Origin: Streptomyces aurantiacus
Lineage (GTDB): Bacteria; Actinomycetota; Actinomycetes; Streptomycetales; Streptomycetaceae
Direction of reading: 5' to 3'
Assembly: GCF_027107535.1 (NCBI RefSeq)
Contig: NZ_CP114283.1
Coordinates: 9,176,001-9,240,000, forward strand
Length of the DNA: 64,000 nt
Below, piece by piece: positions 47,657 to 57,278 of this stretch. Numbering within the stretch: position 1 is the first letter of the stretch; each line of letters begins with the position of its first letter. The notes below the pieces were generated by a model. It saw only the letters and a list, made by a program, of their open reading frames with translations. It was not told the DNA's origin and made no database searches. The translations under genes and the position numbers were made by a program.

Positions 47657-49092
47657 GGAAGGTCGCCCGGCTGGTGCGTGCTCTGCCGCTCCGGTCACGA
47701 CTGTCACTGCTGACCGCCGCGGCGGTCGCGTTCGCCGTGGCTGCGGTCTCCGTGACGTGCTGGTTCATCGTCAGGGACCAGTTGTACAAGCAGGTCGACG
47801 AACAGCTGCAGAGTGCGCAGGTCTCACCGCCGCTGCTCCAGAGCATGTTGCGCAACTGTCAGCTGTCAGATCCCCAGGATCTCCAGCAACCGCCGAGTTC
47901 CCCCATCGTCACGATCTTCTATTCGGACGGGTCCACCTGCACGAATCCGATCAACCCCACCGTCCCGGTGCAGGACGCGGACCTGGAGGTGGCCAAGGGC
48001 ACGGCTCGTAGTGCCACGCACTCCGCCACGGCCGACGACGGTACAGACGTACGCGTCTTCAGCCAGCAGGTCCTCGACGGCAAGACCGGGCAGGTGCAGA
48101 GGGGCATTGCGGTCTCCATCGCCAAGCCCTTGAAGGACGTCACGAAACCTCTGTCCTCGTTGGCCTGGATTTTGCTCGTCGTCTCCGGCATCGGGGTGGT
48201 GGGAGCCGGGGCCGCGGGCCTCTGGGTCGCCCGCGCGGGCCTCCGTCCCGTCGACAAGCTCACCGAGGCCGTCGAGAACGTGGCTCGCACCGAGGACTTG
48301 ACCACCCGCATCCCCGTGGAGGAGGACAGCGAGGACGAGATCGCCCGGCTCTCCCGGTCCTTCAACTCGATGACCGCCTCGCTCGCGAGCTCCCGTGAGC
48401 TGCAGCAGCAGCTCATCGCCGACGCCGGTCACGAACTGCGTACCCCCCTCACCTCCCTGCGTACGAACATCGAGCTGCTCACCCGCAGCGAGGAGACGGG
48501 GCGGCCCATCCCCGAGGCGGACCGCAGGGCGCTGCTCGCCTCGGTCAAGGCGCAGATGACCGAACTGGCCGCGCTGATCGGCGACCTGCAGACGCTGTCG
48601 CGGTCGGACGCGGGCACGCCGGCCGACCGTGTGCAGGTGGTCGCGTTGCAGGACACCGTGGAGGCGGCCCTGCGCCGGGCCCGGCTGCGCGGCCCGGAGC
48701 TGACGATCACGGCCGCCGTGGACCCCTGGTTCGTGCGGGCGGAACCCACCGCCCTGGAGCGGGCCATCGTGAACATCCTCGACAACGCGGTGAAGTTCAG
48801 TCCCCGGGGCGGCGCGATCGACGTGACCCTCAAGGGCGGCGAACTGACCGTGCGGGACCACGGCCCGGGCATCCCCGCCGACGAGCTCCCGCACGTCTTC
48901 GACCGCTTCTGGCGCTCGCCGAGCGCACGGGCGCTGCCCGGTTCGGGCCTCGGTCTGTCCATCGTCGCGCGTACGGTCCAGCAGGCGGGCGGCGAGGTGA
49001 CGCTCCACCCGGCGGAGGGTGGCGGCACGGAGGCGACGGTACGGCTGCCGGGGGCTCCCACACCGCCTCCGGACCTGCCCGGCCAGGAGTGA
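47653..49092 (+). CDS. Sensor histidine kinase
   Basis: 479 residues from GTG 47653, 4-bp overlap with the regulator. TM1 (about 18-40), extracytoplasmic domain (about 41-165) containing two Cys (NCQLSDPQ and GSTCTNPI) that could form a disulfide, TM2 (about 168-190), HAMP (about 192-245), dimerisation helix with [20 protein letters not shown] (His), then ATPase with [14 protein letters not shown] (N box), [20 protein letters not shown] (G1/F) and GSGLGLSIV (G2). Together with the upstream regulator it resembles CssRS of Streptomyces secretion stress. Confidence 0.9.
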   Translation: MRKVARLVRALPLRSRLSLLTAAAVAFAVAAVSVTCWFIVRDQLYKQVDEQLQSAQVSPPLLQSMLRNCQLSDPQDLQQPPSSPIVTIFYSDGSTCTNPINPTVPVQDADLEVAKGTARSATHSATADDGTDVRVFSQQVLDGKTGQVQRGIAVSIAKPLKDVTKPLSSLAWILLVVSGIGVVGAGAAGLWVARAGLRPVDKLTEAVENVARTEDLTTRIPVEEDSEDEIARLSRSFNSMTASLASSRELQQQLIADAGHELRTPLTSLRTNIELLTRSEETGRPIPEADRRALLASVKAQMTELAALIGDLQTLSRSDAGTPADRVQVVALQDTVEAALRRARLRGPELTITAAVDPWFVRAEPTALERAIVNILDNAVKFSPRGGAIDVTLKGGELTVRDHGPGIPADELPHVFDRFWRSPSARALPGSGLGLSIVARTVQQAGGEVTLHPAEGGGTEATVRLPGAPTPPPDLPGQE

Positions 49093-49203
49093 CGCCGAGC
49101 GGGAACAGGGGCGGGACCGACGCCGCCGCGACATACCCGCCGATATGCCGCCACACTGGTGAGGAGGGGGGTGCCCTTCGGGGGGTCCCCCAAGGAGGCC
49201 ACG

Positions 49204-49842
49204 ATGACGGCTCCCACACCGAAGGCCGGAGTCGGCGTGCTCTGGCCGGGCATCGCCGGAGCGCTCTCCGGCGGCCTGCTGATCGCCGGCCAGCTGCTGT
49301 TCTGGCGCACACCGGAGACGGATTCCCGCGGCGCGGTCGTCGACCTGGTCCGGTACTACCGCGACGACGGCAACCAGACCCTCTCCGAGGTCACCGTCCT
49401 GTTCCTGCTGGCCGCGGGCCTGCTCTTCCTGTGGTTCCTCGCCGACCTGGCCCGGCGCTCGAACACCCGGTCCACGCTGGTGCTGGTCGGCGGCACGGTC
49501 TTCACGATCGGCATCATGCTCGCGGGTCTGGCCGGCAACGTCTTCGCGATCACCGCGAACCACTCGGACGACTTCGTGGTGGTCCCGAGCACGGCCCTGC
49601 TGTCGATGGTCCTCATCGACGTGGCGTACGGGGCCATGATCGCCGCCATGCTCGGCGCGGCCGTCCTGCTGTTCGCGGTCTGGCGCGCCGGTGTCCTGCC
49701 CGCCTGGCTGACCTGGACGGGCTTCGCGATCGCCGTCATCAGCCTGGGCGGCCCCTTCACCGCCTGGGGCACGCCCCTGCTCCTGGGGGTCTGGCTGATC
49801 CTCGCGGGTGTTCTGCTGATCATGGACACGGACCGGACCTGA
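49204..49842 (+). CDS. Hypothetical membrane protein
   Basis: 212 residues with about five or six transmembrane helices (about 12-32, 62-80, 90-115, 128-155, 160-178, 183-205). RTPETDSRGAVVDLVRYYRD lies in the first extracytoplasmic loop. A GGAGG-rich RBS precedes ATG 49204. It resembles DUF4386-type membrane proteins of actinobacteria, but I cannot confirm. It follows the kinase gene by 111 bp on the same strand. Confidence 0.7.
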   Translation: MTAPTPKAGVGVLWPGIAGALSGGLLIAGQLLFWRTPETDSRGAVVDLVRYYRDDGNQTLSEVTVLFLLAAGLLFLWFLADLARRSNTRSTLVLVGGTVFTIGIMLAGLAGNVFAITANHSDDFVVVPSTALLSMVLIDVAYGAMIAAMLGAAVLLFAVWRAGVLPAWLTWTGFAIAVISLGGPFTAWGTPLLLGVWLILAGVLLIMDTDRT

Positions 49843-49884
49843 CCGGCACCGCCGGCCTCGCGTCCTGCCCGCGTCTCCTCACCT

Positions 49885-49913
49885 ATGCCCCGCCGGTTCT
49901 TCCGGCGGGGCAT
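49885..49913. terminator. 12-bp perfect stem-loop
   Basis: ATGCCCCGCCGG (49885-49896) and CCGGCGGGGCAT (49902-49913) pair perfectly around TTCTT, between two convergent genes. Confidence 0.85.
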
Positions 49914-49923
49914 GCGTGCCGTG

Positions 49924-51030
49924 TCAGCCGGCCTGCGAAGGTGTCTGCTTGATGCCGTCGACGACGGCCCGGTTCAGGACGGCGCTGGTATGGACCACCG
50001 TGCCGGGCTTCATGAGAGCGTCCACGCCGGTGTTCTTCTTCACCTGGACGATGCGCCCCCCCAGGAAGACATGGGTCTTCTTGTCGAAGATCCACTCCTC
50101 GCGCTGCCCGCTGGTCTCGTCCAGCCGGGCCACCGCGACTCCGTGTCGGCCCGCGGCGTCCACCGCGTCCTCCACGACGCCGACACCCGGGATCTTCGCG
50201 GCGGTCCTGAACAGGGCCGAGTACAGCTCCGCCGGCGGATAGCTCTCACCGAGCAGGTCCCCGATGGTCGCGAAGGCCTGCTGGTCGGGCGAGTTGCCCT
50301 GCCCCTCGGTCTCCTTGTAGATCGTGGACAGGAGCTTGTCGGGGTCGGTGGTGAGCTTGGCCAGGTAGTCGTAGCTGGGGTGGTTCAGGCTCTGCTCGGG
50401 GATGTTGCCCTGCTCGTCGGGGAGGCTCAGGGTCTCCCCCTCGGGGCTGTCGTTGACGGCGGGGTCGATGAGCCAGCCCTTGGTGCCGTCGGGGGAGTTC
50501 CAGACCTGGCGGCGGTGCAGCTCCTCGCTGGCCAGGGTGGTCTTGTCGTCGACGGTCTTCAGGAAGGTCCCGGCGGTCTTGGACTCGACGTAGATGTACT
50601 GGCCCGGCTTGACGGTCGGGTGGCCCCCCTCCGCCGCCGCCAGTGAGATCCGGTCGAGCAGCTGGGGCGCGCCCTTGGTGGTCACCGCACCGATGTCCGT
50701 GGTCAGGGCGGGTCCGGTGGCGACGCCGGTGTCCCCGACCCCGCCGCCGTCGTTCATCACCACTCCGGCGACGACCGCGGCGGCCACGGCGGCGGCCAGC
50801 GCGGGCAGCGCGAAGGCGGGGCGCGTAAGCCGGAGGCGGCGCGTACGCGCCGTGGCCGTCCCCGTCGTGCGCTCGTCCTGCTGGGACTCCTGAAGCTGCT
50901 GGATCTGGGCCATCATGCGCTCCCTGTGGAACTGGTGACGGCCCGTCGGCAGGTCACGAGCGGTCTGGGACAGGAGCTGGGCGTCCTGCTCCCACTCGGC
51001 AGAGTCCTGCCGGGACGTGTTCGTGTTCAT
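49924..51030 (-). CDS. CU044_5270 family protein (sigma-factor partner)
   Basis: 368 residues. A cytoplasmic N-terminal part (about 1-75), one transmembrane helix (about 78-98) with PALAAAVAAAVVAGVV, then an extracytoplasmic domain with GQYIYVESKTAGTF, QVWNSPDGTKGWLIDP and REEWIFDKKTHVFLGGRIVQ. This layout and its ATG overlapping the sigma-factor stop (ATGA) match the CU044_5270 proteins paired with ECF sigma factors. It may hold the sigma factor at the membrane, but an anti-sigma function is inferred. Confidence 0.8.
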   Translation of the reverse strand: MNTNTSRQDSAEWEQDAQLLSQTARDLPTGRHQFHRERMMAQIQQLQESQQDERTTGTATARTRRLRLTRPAFALPALAAAVAAAVVAGVVMNDGGGVGDTGVATGPALTTDIGAVTTKGAPQLLDRISLAAAEGGHPTVKPGQYIYVESKTAGTFLKTVDDKTTLASEELHRRQVWNSPDGTKGWLIDPAVNDSPEGETLSLPDEQGNIPEQSLNHPSYDYLAKLTTDPDKLLSTIYKETEGQGNSPDQQAFATIGDLLGESYPPAELYSALFRTAAKIPGVGVVEDAVDAAGRHGVAVARLDETSGQREEWIFDKKTHVFLGGRIVQVKKNTGVDALMKPGTVVHTSAVLNRAVVDGIKQTPSQAG

Positions 51031-51716
51031 CGGTTTCCTTCCTGCGCGGGCCGGATCGCGTTTGCGTGATCGCCTCTTGTCTGTCGCACGAGGCGGGGTC
51101 CTTCCCGATTTCCGTGAACTTTTCTGAGCGCGACTTCCGGAGCGGGACGGATCAACTGCCTTGTGTTGAGCCTCAGTTGGGCTTCAGCCGCGGTACGCAG
51201 CTTCTTACGGGCCCGGGAGAGGCGGGAGGCGACCGTGCCCACCGCGATGCCCAGCGCCCCGGCCGCGGACTCGTAGTCCAGGCCCTCGCCCAGACAGAGC
51301 GCGATGACCTCGCGCTCGGGTCGGCGCAGGGCAGCCAGCGCGGTGAGCGCGGTGGCGAGGCGCTGCCGGTCGTCGACGCGGTCGGCGACCTCCTCGGCGT
51401 GGTCGGGCACCGAGAGCTCGGCCGCGGCGGCGGCGTTCGCGGCCCGGCGGTAACGCCGGTTGCTGCGGTACTGGTTGCGGGCCGTGTTCGTGGCGATGCC
51501 CAGCAGCCAGGGCCGCAGGGAACCACCCTCCGGGTCGACCCGGTCCCGCAGCCGCCAAGCCTCCATGAAGGTCGCGGCCATCACGTCCTCGGCCGTCGAC
51601 CAGTCCGCGGTCAGCCGGAACGCGTGGTTGTAGACCGCACGGGAGTACGTGTCGAAGAGCTCGGCGAAAGCGCTCGAATCCCCGGCCCGTACCCGGGTTC
51701 GCATATGAGTGGTCAC
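51027..51716 (-). CDS. ECF RNA polymerase sigma factor
   Basis: 229 residues from GTG 51716. Region 2 (about 12-85) has DSSAFAELFDTYSRAVYNHA, STAEDVMAATFMEAW and LRPWLLGIATNTARN; region 4 (about 110-165) has LRRPEREVIALCLGEGLDYE and AGALGIAVGTVASRLSRARK. A C-terminal extension of about 55 residues follows region 4. It is coupled by a 4-bp overlap to the CU044_5270 gene. Targets are unknown. Confidence 0.9.
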   Translation of the reverse strand: MTTHMRTRVRAGDSSAFAELFDTYSRAVYNHAFRLTADWSTAEDVMAATFMEAWRLRDRVDPEGGSLRPWLLGIATNTARNQYRSNRRYRRAANAAAAAELSVPDHAEEVADRVDDRQRLATALTALAALRRPEREVIALCLGEGLDYESAAGALGIAVGTVASRLSRARKKLRTAAEAQLRLNTRQLIRPAPEVALRKVHGNREGPRLVRQTRGDHANAIRPAQEGNR

Positions 51717-51945
51717 TCCTAGGAGCTGTACGGCACCGGGGGCCGCCTTCCCATGACCTACGTCACAGGACAGGGGAGTCGGGTGCGGGCCGGAGGGTTC
51801 GCCCGCAAGGAGCGGGCCGGTCCGTCCCCTCAGCCGGTGAACAGTCTTCCCATGGATGACCCACAGGCAATGCGCCTACTGTCACTTTCAAGCAGCGGGC
51901 GGGCGGACGCGGACGCGGCCACCGACAGGCATCAGGAGAGCGGCC

Positions 51946-52770
51946 ATGAGCGAAGAACTGCACGACCACGACAGAGGTCTCTCCTTCGACCTGCCGACAC
52001 TCCACCGGCGGAAGATGATCCGGCTGCTGGCCGGCGTCGGCCTGGTGCCGCTGGTGGGATGCAGCAGCGACGACTCGGACGGCGCGACCTCCTCGGCCTC
52101 CTCGTCGTCCGGCTCCTCCTCGGCCTCCGCCGGGGGCGCCGAGTGCGAGACCATCCCCGGCGAGACCGCGGGCCCCTACCCCGGTGACGGCTCCAACGGC
52201 GTGAACGTACTCAAGGAGAGCGGTGTCGTCCGCAAGGACATCACCTCCAGCTTCGGGTCGGCGAGCGGCAAGGCGGAAGGCGTACCGCTGACCGTGACCC
52301 TCACCGTCGTCGACGCCGACTCGGGCTGCGGCACGCCGAAGGAGGGCGCCGCCGTGTACCTCTGGCACTGCGACCGGGAGGGCAACTACTCGCTCTACTC
52401 GGACGGCGTCACCGAGGAGAACTACCTGCGTGGCGTCCAGGAGACCGACGCGAAGGGCCAGGTCACGTTCACCAGCATCTTCCCGGGCTGCTACACCGGC
52501 CGCTGGCCCCACATCCACTTCGAGGTGTACGGCAGCCTGGAGGACGCCACCGGCGCCACGTCCATCACGGCCACCTCGCAGCTCGCCTTCCCGAAGGACG
52601 TCTGCGACACCGTGTACGCGACGGACGGCTACGAGAGCAGCGTCCAGAACATGGGCCGGCTCTCCCTGGAGACCGACATGATCTTCAGCGACGGCTACGA
52701 CCAGCAGCTGGCGACGACGGAAGGCAGCGTCGAGAAGGGCTACACGGCCACCCTCACGGTGCCGGTGTAG
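51946..52770 (+). CDS. Exported intradiol ring-cleavage dioxygenase-like protein
   Basis: 274 residues from ATG 51946. HRRKMIRLLAGVGLVPLVGC is a signal with an RR pair and a lipobox-like LVGC, so export as a lipoprotein, possibly by Tat, is likely. A Ser/Ala linker follows. The dioxygenase fold (about 72-274) has ETAGPYPGDG, a first Tyr in AAVYLWHCDREGNYSLYS, and FPGCYTGRWPHIHFEVYG with the second Tyr and two His, the complete 2-Tyr/2-His Fe(III) set. Extracellular members are of unclear substrate. Confidence 0.87.
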   Translation: MSEELHDHDRGLSFDLPTLHRRKMIRLLAGVGLVPLVGCSSDDSDGATSSASSSSGSSSASAGGAECETIPGETAGPYPGDGSNGVNVLKESGVVRKDITSSFGSASGKAEGVPLTVTLTVVDADSGCGTPKEGAAVYLWHCDREGNYSLYSDGVTEENYLRGVQETDAKGQVTFTSIFPGCYTGRWPHIHFEVYGSLEDATGATSITATSQLAFPKDVCDTVYATDGYESSVQNMGRLSLETDMIFSDGYDQQLATTEGSVEKGYTATLTVPV

Positions 52771-52926
52771 CAACCGGCCCCCGGGCACTCCCCCCACTCC
52801 CACCCCGGCACGCGCCTCCGTCCCCCTCCCCCGGGACGGAGGCGCTCCGGTGTCACGGCAACCTTTCCTCCGCGGGCGGCGACCAGCAACCGACTCCCCC
52901 CTCCCCGGACTTGAACGGAAGCCGCC

Positions 52927-55011
52927 GTGAGTGTGAATCGCAGCAAGGCCCGCCACCGCAGGCGCAGGACCGCCGTGGCCGCCGGTGTCCCGCTCGCCCT
53001 GGGCGCCGCCGGTGTCATGGCCTACGGCACGGCGTTCGGTGTCTTCGGCGAGGACGCGTCGCCGAAGGCCTCCGCGGCCACCGTGGCGAACGCGTCGGCC
53101 GCCGCTCCCGCCTGGGCCGCCGACGTCGCCGACGGTTTCGCCTCGGTCGACGCGAAGGGCCAGAAGGGCACGTACGGCGGCCGGGACGGCCGGACCGTCA
53201 CCGTGAAGACACTCGCCGACCTGGAGAAGTACGCGACCGCCGAGGAGCCGTACGTCATCGTCGTGGCCGCGACGATCGACATGAACCCGGTCGGCAAGGA
53301 GATCAAGGTCAAGTCCGACAAGACGATCGTGGGCCGGGGCACGTCCGGGCAGATCGTCGGCGGCGGCTTCTTCCTCGGCACCGGCGTCCACAACGTCATC
53401 ATCCGGAACCTGACGATCCGCGACTCCTACCAGGGCGTCTGGAACGACAAGGACCACGACTTCGACGCGGTCCAGATGGACGGCGCCCACCACGTGTGGA
53501 TCGACCACAACGACCTGCGCCACATGGCCGACGGACTCATCGACGTCCGCAAGGACAGCACCAACGTCACGGTGTCCTGGAACAGGCTGAGCGACAACAA
53601 CAAGACCTTCGGCATCGGCTGGACCGAGAACGTCCTCACCGACATCACGATCCACCACAACTGGATCCGCGAGACCGAACAGCGCAACCCGTCCACGGAC
53701 AACGCGGCCCACGCGCACCTCTACAACAACTACCTGGAGGACGTCGCGGGCACGGCCGTCAAGTCGTCCTACGGCAACTACTCGCGCGGCAGGACCAAGA
53801 TGGTCCTGGAGAACAGCTACTTCCAGGGCATGAACAACCCGGTCACCAAGGACGCCACGGCCGCGGTCGTCCAGCGCGGCAACACCTTCTCCGGCACCAG
53901 CGGCCGCAACGAGAGCGGCGGCACGGCCTTCGACCCCAAGTCGTTCTACGGGTACACGCTCGACAGGACGGCGGACGTGCCCGCGCTGCTCAAGGCCGGC
54001 ACCGGCCCGCGCACGTCGATCGGCACGGCGAACGCGGTGAGCACCGCGAGCACCAGGGCCGCCACGCTCACCGTGGCCAAGGACGGCTCGGGGCAGTACA
54101 GGACCGTCCAGGCAGCCGTCGACGCCGTCCCCGCGAACAACCCCTCGCGCGTGGTGATCCAGGTCAAGCCGGGCACGTACCGCGAGACGGTCAAGGTCCC
54201 CTCGAACAAGCCGCACGTGACCATCCAGGGCACGGGCGGCAGCCGCAAGGACACCGTCATCGTCTTCAACAACGCGTCCGGTACGCCGAAGCCCGGCGGC
54301 GGCACGTACGGCACCGGCGGCAGCGCGACCGTCGCCGTCGAGGCCGACGACTTCCAGGCCCGCAACCTGTCGATCAACAACGACTTCGACGAGGGCAGGA
54401 ACCAGAGCCTGAACGGCCACCAGGCCGTGGCGCTGCGCACCGCCGCCGACAAGGTGTTCCTCGACGGCATCATCACCGACGGCGACCAGGACACCCTGCT
54501 GCTGGACACCGCGGCCAAGGACAAACTCGGCCGGGTCTACGTCACCAACTCCTACATCAGCGGGAACGTCGACTTCGTCTTCGGCCGCGCGACCGCCGTG
54601 ATCGACCAGTCCGTGATCACCCTGAAGAAGCGCTGGGACGGCAGCTCGGCGGGCTACATCGTGGCCCCCAGCACCACGGCCGACCGCAAGGGCATCCTCA
54701 TCAACCGCACGGTCGTGAACGGTGACGTCTCCGCCGGAAGCTTCTTCCTCGGGCGCAACTGGCACGCGGGCGGCGACGCGGCCCTGCGTCCGCAGGCCAC
54801 GGTCCGCAACTCCACGCTCAGCGCCGCGATCAAGTCGACCCCGTGGTCGGACATGGGCGGCTTCTCCTGGAAGAACGACCGCTTCGCGGAGTACAAGAAC
54901 ACCGGGCCCGGCTCGGGTGCCGCGAGTGGCAACCGACCGCAGCTGACCGACGCCCAGGCCGGCGGCCAGGAGGTCGCCGACTGGCTGGGCACCTGGAACC
55001 CGACCGCCTGA
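52927..55011 (+). CDS. Pectate lyase-pectin methylesterase fusion
   Basis: 694 residues from GTG 52927. Signal/anchor with RHRRRRTAVAAGVPLALGAA (about 9-40). A family PL1 pectate lyase (about 68-355) with DFDAVQMDGAHHVWIDHNDL and DGLIDVRKDSTNVTVSWNRL. A short linker, then a CE8 pectinesterase (about 380-690) with LTVAKDGSGQYRTVQAAVDA, GHQAVAL, DGDQDTLLLDT, GNVDFVFGRA (catalytic Asp) and FFLGRNWHAGG, where most CE8 enzymes have GRPW. The enzyme could de-esterify and cleave pectin. Strong plant-biomass signature. Confidence 0.9.
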   Translation: MSVNRSKARHRRRRTAVAAGVPLALGAAGVMAYGTAFGVFGEDASPKASAATVANASAAAPAWAADVADGFASVDAKGQKGTYGGRDGRTVTVKTLADLEKYATAEEPYVIVVAATIDMNPVGKEIKVKSDKTIVGRGTSGQIVGGGFFLGTGVHNVIIRNLTIRDSYQGVWNDKDHDFDAVQMDGAHHVWIDHNDLRHMADGLIDVRKDSTNVTVSWNRLSDNNKTFGIGWTENVLTDITIHHNWIRETEQRNPSTDNAAHAHLYNNYLEDVAGTAVKSSYGNYSRGRTKMVLENSYFQGMNNPVTKDATAAVVQRGNTFSGTSGRNESGGTAFDPKSFYGYTLDRTADVPALLKAGTGPRTSIGTANAVSTASTRAATLTVAKDGSGQYRTVQAAVDAVPANNPSRVVIQVKPGTYRETVKVPSNKPHVTIQGTGGSRKDTVIVFNNASGTPKPGGGTYGTGGSATVAVEADDFQARNLSINNDFDEGRNQSLNGHQAVALRTAADKVFLDGIITDGDQDTLLLDTAAKDKLGRVYVTNSYISGNVDFVFGRATAVIDQSVITLKKRWDGSSAGYIVAPSTTADRKGILINRTVVNGDVSAGSFFLGRNWHAGGDAALRPQATVRNSTLSAAIKSTPWSDMGGFSWKNDRFAEYKNTGPGSGAASGNRPQLTDAQAGGQEVADWLGTWNPTA

Positions 55012-55013
55012 CG

Positions 55014-56810
55014 TCAGGCCGGTCGCATCCGTCCGGCTGGGGAGCGCGAGCCGAGGGCCGCTCCCCAGCCGGGCACGTCCGCCGGCAACGGGCCCGCGAG
55101 CTGCGCGTACGTCCCTCCGCGTGCCGTCAGTTCCTCGTGCGTGCCCTGTTCCACCAGGCGTCCGCCGTCCACGACCAGGATCCGGTCGGCGTCCGGGGCG
55201 AGGGTCAGATCGTGGGTGATCATGACGGTCGTACGGCCGGACACGAGGCGCCGCAGCGGCTGTACGACCCTGCGTGCGGCGAGCGCGTCGAGCCCGGCGG
55301 TCGGTTCGTCGAGAACGAGGACGCGGGCGGGCCGGAGCATCGCGCGGGCGATGGCCACCCGCTGGAGCTGCCCGCCGGAGAGCACAGCCGTGCCGGGTGA
55401 GATCAGCGTCCCGTACCCCTCGGGCAGCGCCCGGACGAAGTCGTGCGCGTCCGCGTCGCGTGCGGCCCGCTCGATCTCCTCGTCCGTCGCGCCCGGCCGC
55501 CCGCACGCGATGTTCTCGCGGATCGTGCCGTGCAGGACGAGGGTCTCCTGGGGCAGCAGGGTGACGTTCTCGCGCAGGAACTCCAGCGGCATGTCCGGGA
55601 GCGGGACGCCGTCCAGGCGGACCGAGCCCGCACAGGGGTCGTAGAAGCGGGTGAGAAGTCTGGAAAGGGTCGATTTTCCGGCGCCGCTCGGGCCGGTGAC
55701 GAGGACGAACTCGCCCGGCTGCGCGGTGAAGGTCACCTCGCGCAGACTGTCGCGCTCCGCGCCCGGGTAGCGGAAGGACGTGCCGTGGAAGGAGATCCGG
55801 CCGCGTACGGGCCACTTCCGGACCGGTTCGGCGGGGTCGGTGACGGCGGGCTCGGCGTCGAGGATCTCCTGGAGCCGCCGGGCTCCGGCCGTAGCGGCGG
55901 TCAGGGTCAGGCCCAGCTGTCCGAGGTCGCGGACCGGCGGATAGAGGTAGCCGAGGAAGGCGGCGAAGGCCAGGAGCTGCCCCAGGGACATACGGCCCTG
56001 TGAGATCTCCCAGGCGCCGAGCCCGATGACCGCGAGGACGCAGAGTGTCTCGACGACCTCGACGAACTGCTCGTACATCTCGCTCGCGCGGGCTCCCCGC
56101 ACGCTCGCCCGCAGCCAGGCGCGTGCCTCGCGGTCGAGCCGCTTCTCCTCCGCCCGGCGCCGGTTGTACGCCTGGGTGAGCACGATGTTGCCGAGGGACT
56201 CCTCGACGACCGAGGTGATCGCGCCGTCGGCGGTCCGCTCGTCCTGGGCGGCCGTCCTGATGCGGCCGGCGAAGCGGCGGGCCGCGACGAGGAAGAGCGG
56301 CGCGAGGAGGAAGGTGACCAGGGCGAGGTCCCAGCGGAGCCACAGGGCCGCGGCGGAGTAGAAGAGCGCCGAGAAGACGGCGGACACCGCTCCGACGACA
56401 CCCGACACCACCATCTGCTCGATGGCCTCGACGTCACCCGTGAGCCGCTCGACCAGGTCGCCCCGGCGGTGCTTCTGGAAGAAGTGCGGGGGCAGGTCCT
56501 GGACGTGGCGGAACACGCTCGCGCGCAGCCGCAGCACGAATCTCTCGGCCGTCCGGACGGCCAGGGAGTTGCCGAGATACCCGACGACCGCGCCGAGTAC
56601 GGCCGCGGCCAGCCAGGCGCCCGCCGGGCCCCAGAAGGCGGCGAGCGAACCGGCCTTCAGCGCGTGGTCGGTGAGCTCCGCGAAGAGCAGGATCGAGGCC
56701 GTCTCCGTCAGCGCGGCCCCGATCACGCAGGCGACGACCAGCAGCAGCCATCTGCGGTCGCCGTGTGTCAGCGGCCAGAAGCGGGCGAACGCCTCCCGTA
56801 CTTCCCGCAT
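55014..56810 (-). CDS. ABC transporter, fused permease-ATPase
   Basis: 598 residues from ATG 56810 (TTG 56819 is the alternative). Six transmembrane helices (about 22-300), with DLVERLTGDVEAIEQMVVSG in the coupling region. The ATPase (about 335-585) has TGPSGAGKSTLSRLL (Walker A), LLPQETLVLHG (Q loop), LSGGQLQRVAIARAM (signature) and VLVLDEPTAGLDALAA (Walker B; Ala-Gly in place of the usual Ser at that loop), and ITHDLT (H loop). It is an exporter half-transporter that should homodimerise. A 43-residue basic peptide is encoded directly upstream. Confidence 0.88.
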   Translation of the reverse strand: MREVREAFARFWPLTHGDRRWLLLVVACVIGAALTETASILLFAELTDHALKAGSLAAFWGPAGAWLAAAVLGAVVGYLGNSLAVRTAERFVLRLRASVFRHVQDLPPHFFQKHRRGDLVERLTGDVEAIEQMVVSGVVGAVSAVFSALFYSAAALWLRWDLALVTFLLAPLFLVAARRFAGRIRTAAQDERTADGAITSVVEESLGNIVLTQAYNRRRAEEKRLDREARAWLRASVRGARASEMYEQFVEVVETLCVLAVIGLGAWEISQGRMSLGQLLAFAAFLGYLYPPVRDLGQLGLTLTAATAGARRLQEILDAEPAVTDPAEPVRKWPVRGRISFHGTSFRYPGAERDSLREVTFTAQPGEFVLVTGPSGAGKSTLSRLLTRFYDPCAGSVRLDGVPLPDMPLEFLRENVTLLPQETLVLHGTIRENIACGRPGATDEEIERAARDADAHDFVRALPEGYGTLISPGTAVLSGGQLQRVAIARAMLRPARVLVLDEPTAGLDALAARRVVQPLRRLVSGRTTVMITHDLTLAPDADRILVVDGGRLVEQGTHEELTARGGTYAQLAGPLPADVPGWGAALGSRSPAGRMRPA

Positions 56811-56880
56811 TCCGTTCAACTCCCTTTTTCCGCCCGTATTCCGTCCCGTGCTTTCCCCGTCTCCCGGGCCGGGAAATGGC

Positions 56881-56920
56881 CGAGGCGGGGCCGCCGGAAC
56901 GAATCCGGGGCCCCGCCTCG
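56881..56920 (-). terminator. 12-bp stem-loop after the basic peptide gene
   Basis: CGAGGCGGGGCC (56881-56892) and GGCCCCGCCTCG (56909-56920) pair perfectly; the loop can pair further. It lies 10 bp past the stop of the 43-residue peptide and before the ABC gene. Confidence 0.8.
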
Positions 56921-56929
56921 TGGCATCGC

Positions 56930-57061
56930 CTACTTCTTGCCGACCGGACGGCGGCGCTGCTTCTTCGCACCGTGCTTCGGAGCGGGCGCCGGCGACTGCT
57001 TCCTGGCGGCCGGGGCGGCCTTGCGGGTCTTCTTGACCGGGGCGACCTTGTGGAAGCTCAT
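56930..57061 (-). CDS. 43-residue Lys/Ala/Pro-rich peptide
   Basis: ATG 57061 with GAGGGAA as RBS. MSFHKVAPVKKTRKAAPAAR, then KQSPAPAPKHGAKKQRRRPV and GKK: about 16 Lys/Arg in 43, no acidic residue, no Cys. It has its own terminator. It could be a nucleic-acid-binding or ribosome-associated small protein, or a cationic peptide exported by the neighbouring ABC transporter; neither is shown. The upstream 200 bp are unusually AT-rich for this genome. Confidence 0.65.
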   Translation of the reverse strand: MSFHKVAPVKKTRKAAPAARKQSPAPAPKHGAKKQRRRPVGKK

Positions 57062-57278
57062 GGGATTCCCTCTTTCCTCTGCGGTTGATTCCCTTTCGCC
57101 GTAAGCCCTGTTCGGCTTCGACATGGAAAACACTACGGGAGCGCAGAAGTGGAATTCGCCAATTTCCCTGAGACCTCGATTAATTGAAGCTGAGACTGTT
57201 TTTCAGTCGGAATGGGGAACTGGATCCCTGTTCACACAGGATTTATTACGCCGCTCACCCGGAACTTATACCCGGGGC

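Noticed and set aside
51763..56343. A 1526-codon open frame on the minus strand
   Set aside because: It runs antisense to the dioxygenase and pectin-enzyme genes and out of frame with the ABC gene. Its translation is Val/Gly/Asp/Arg-rich without domains, typical of antisense frames in high-GC DNA.
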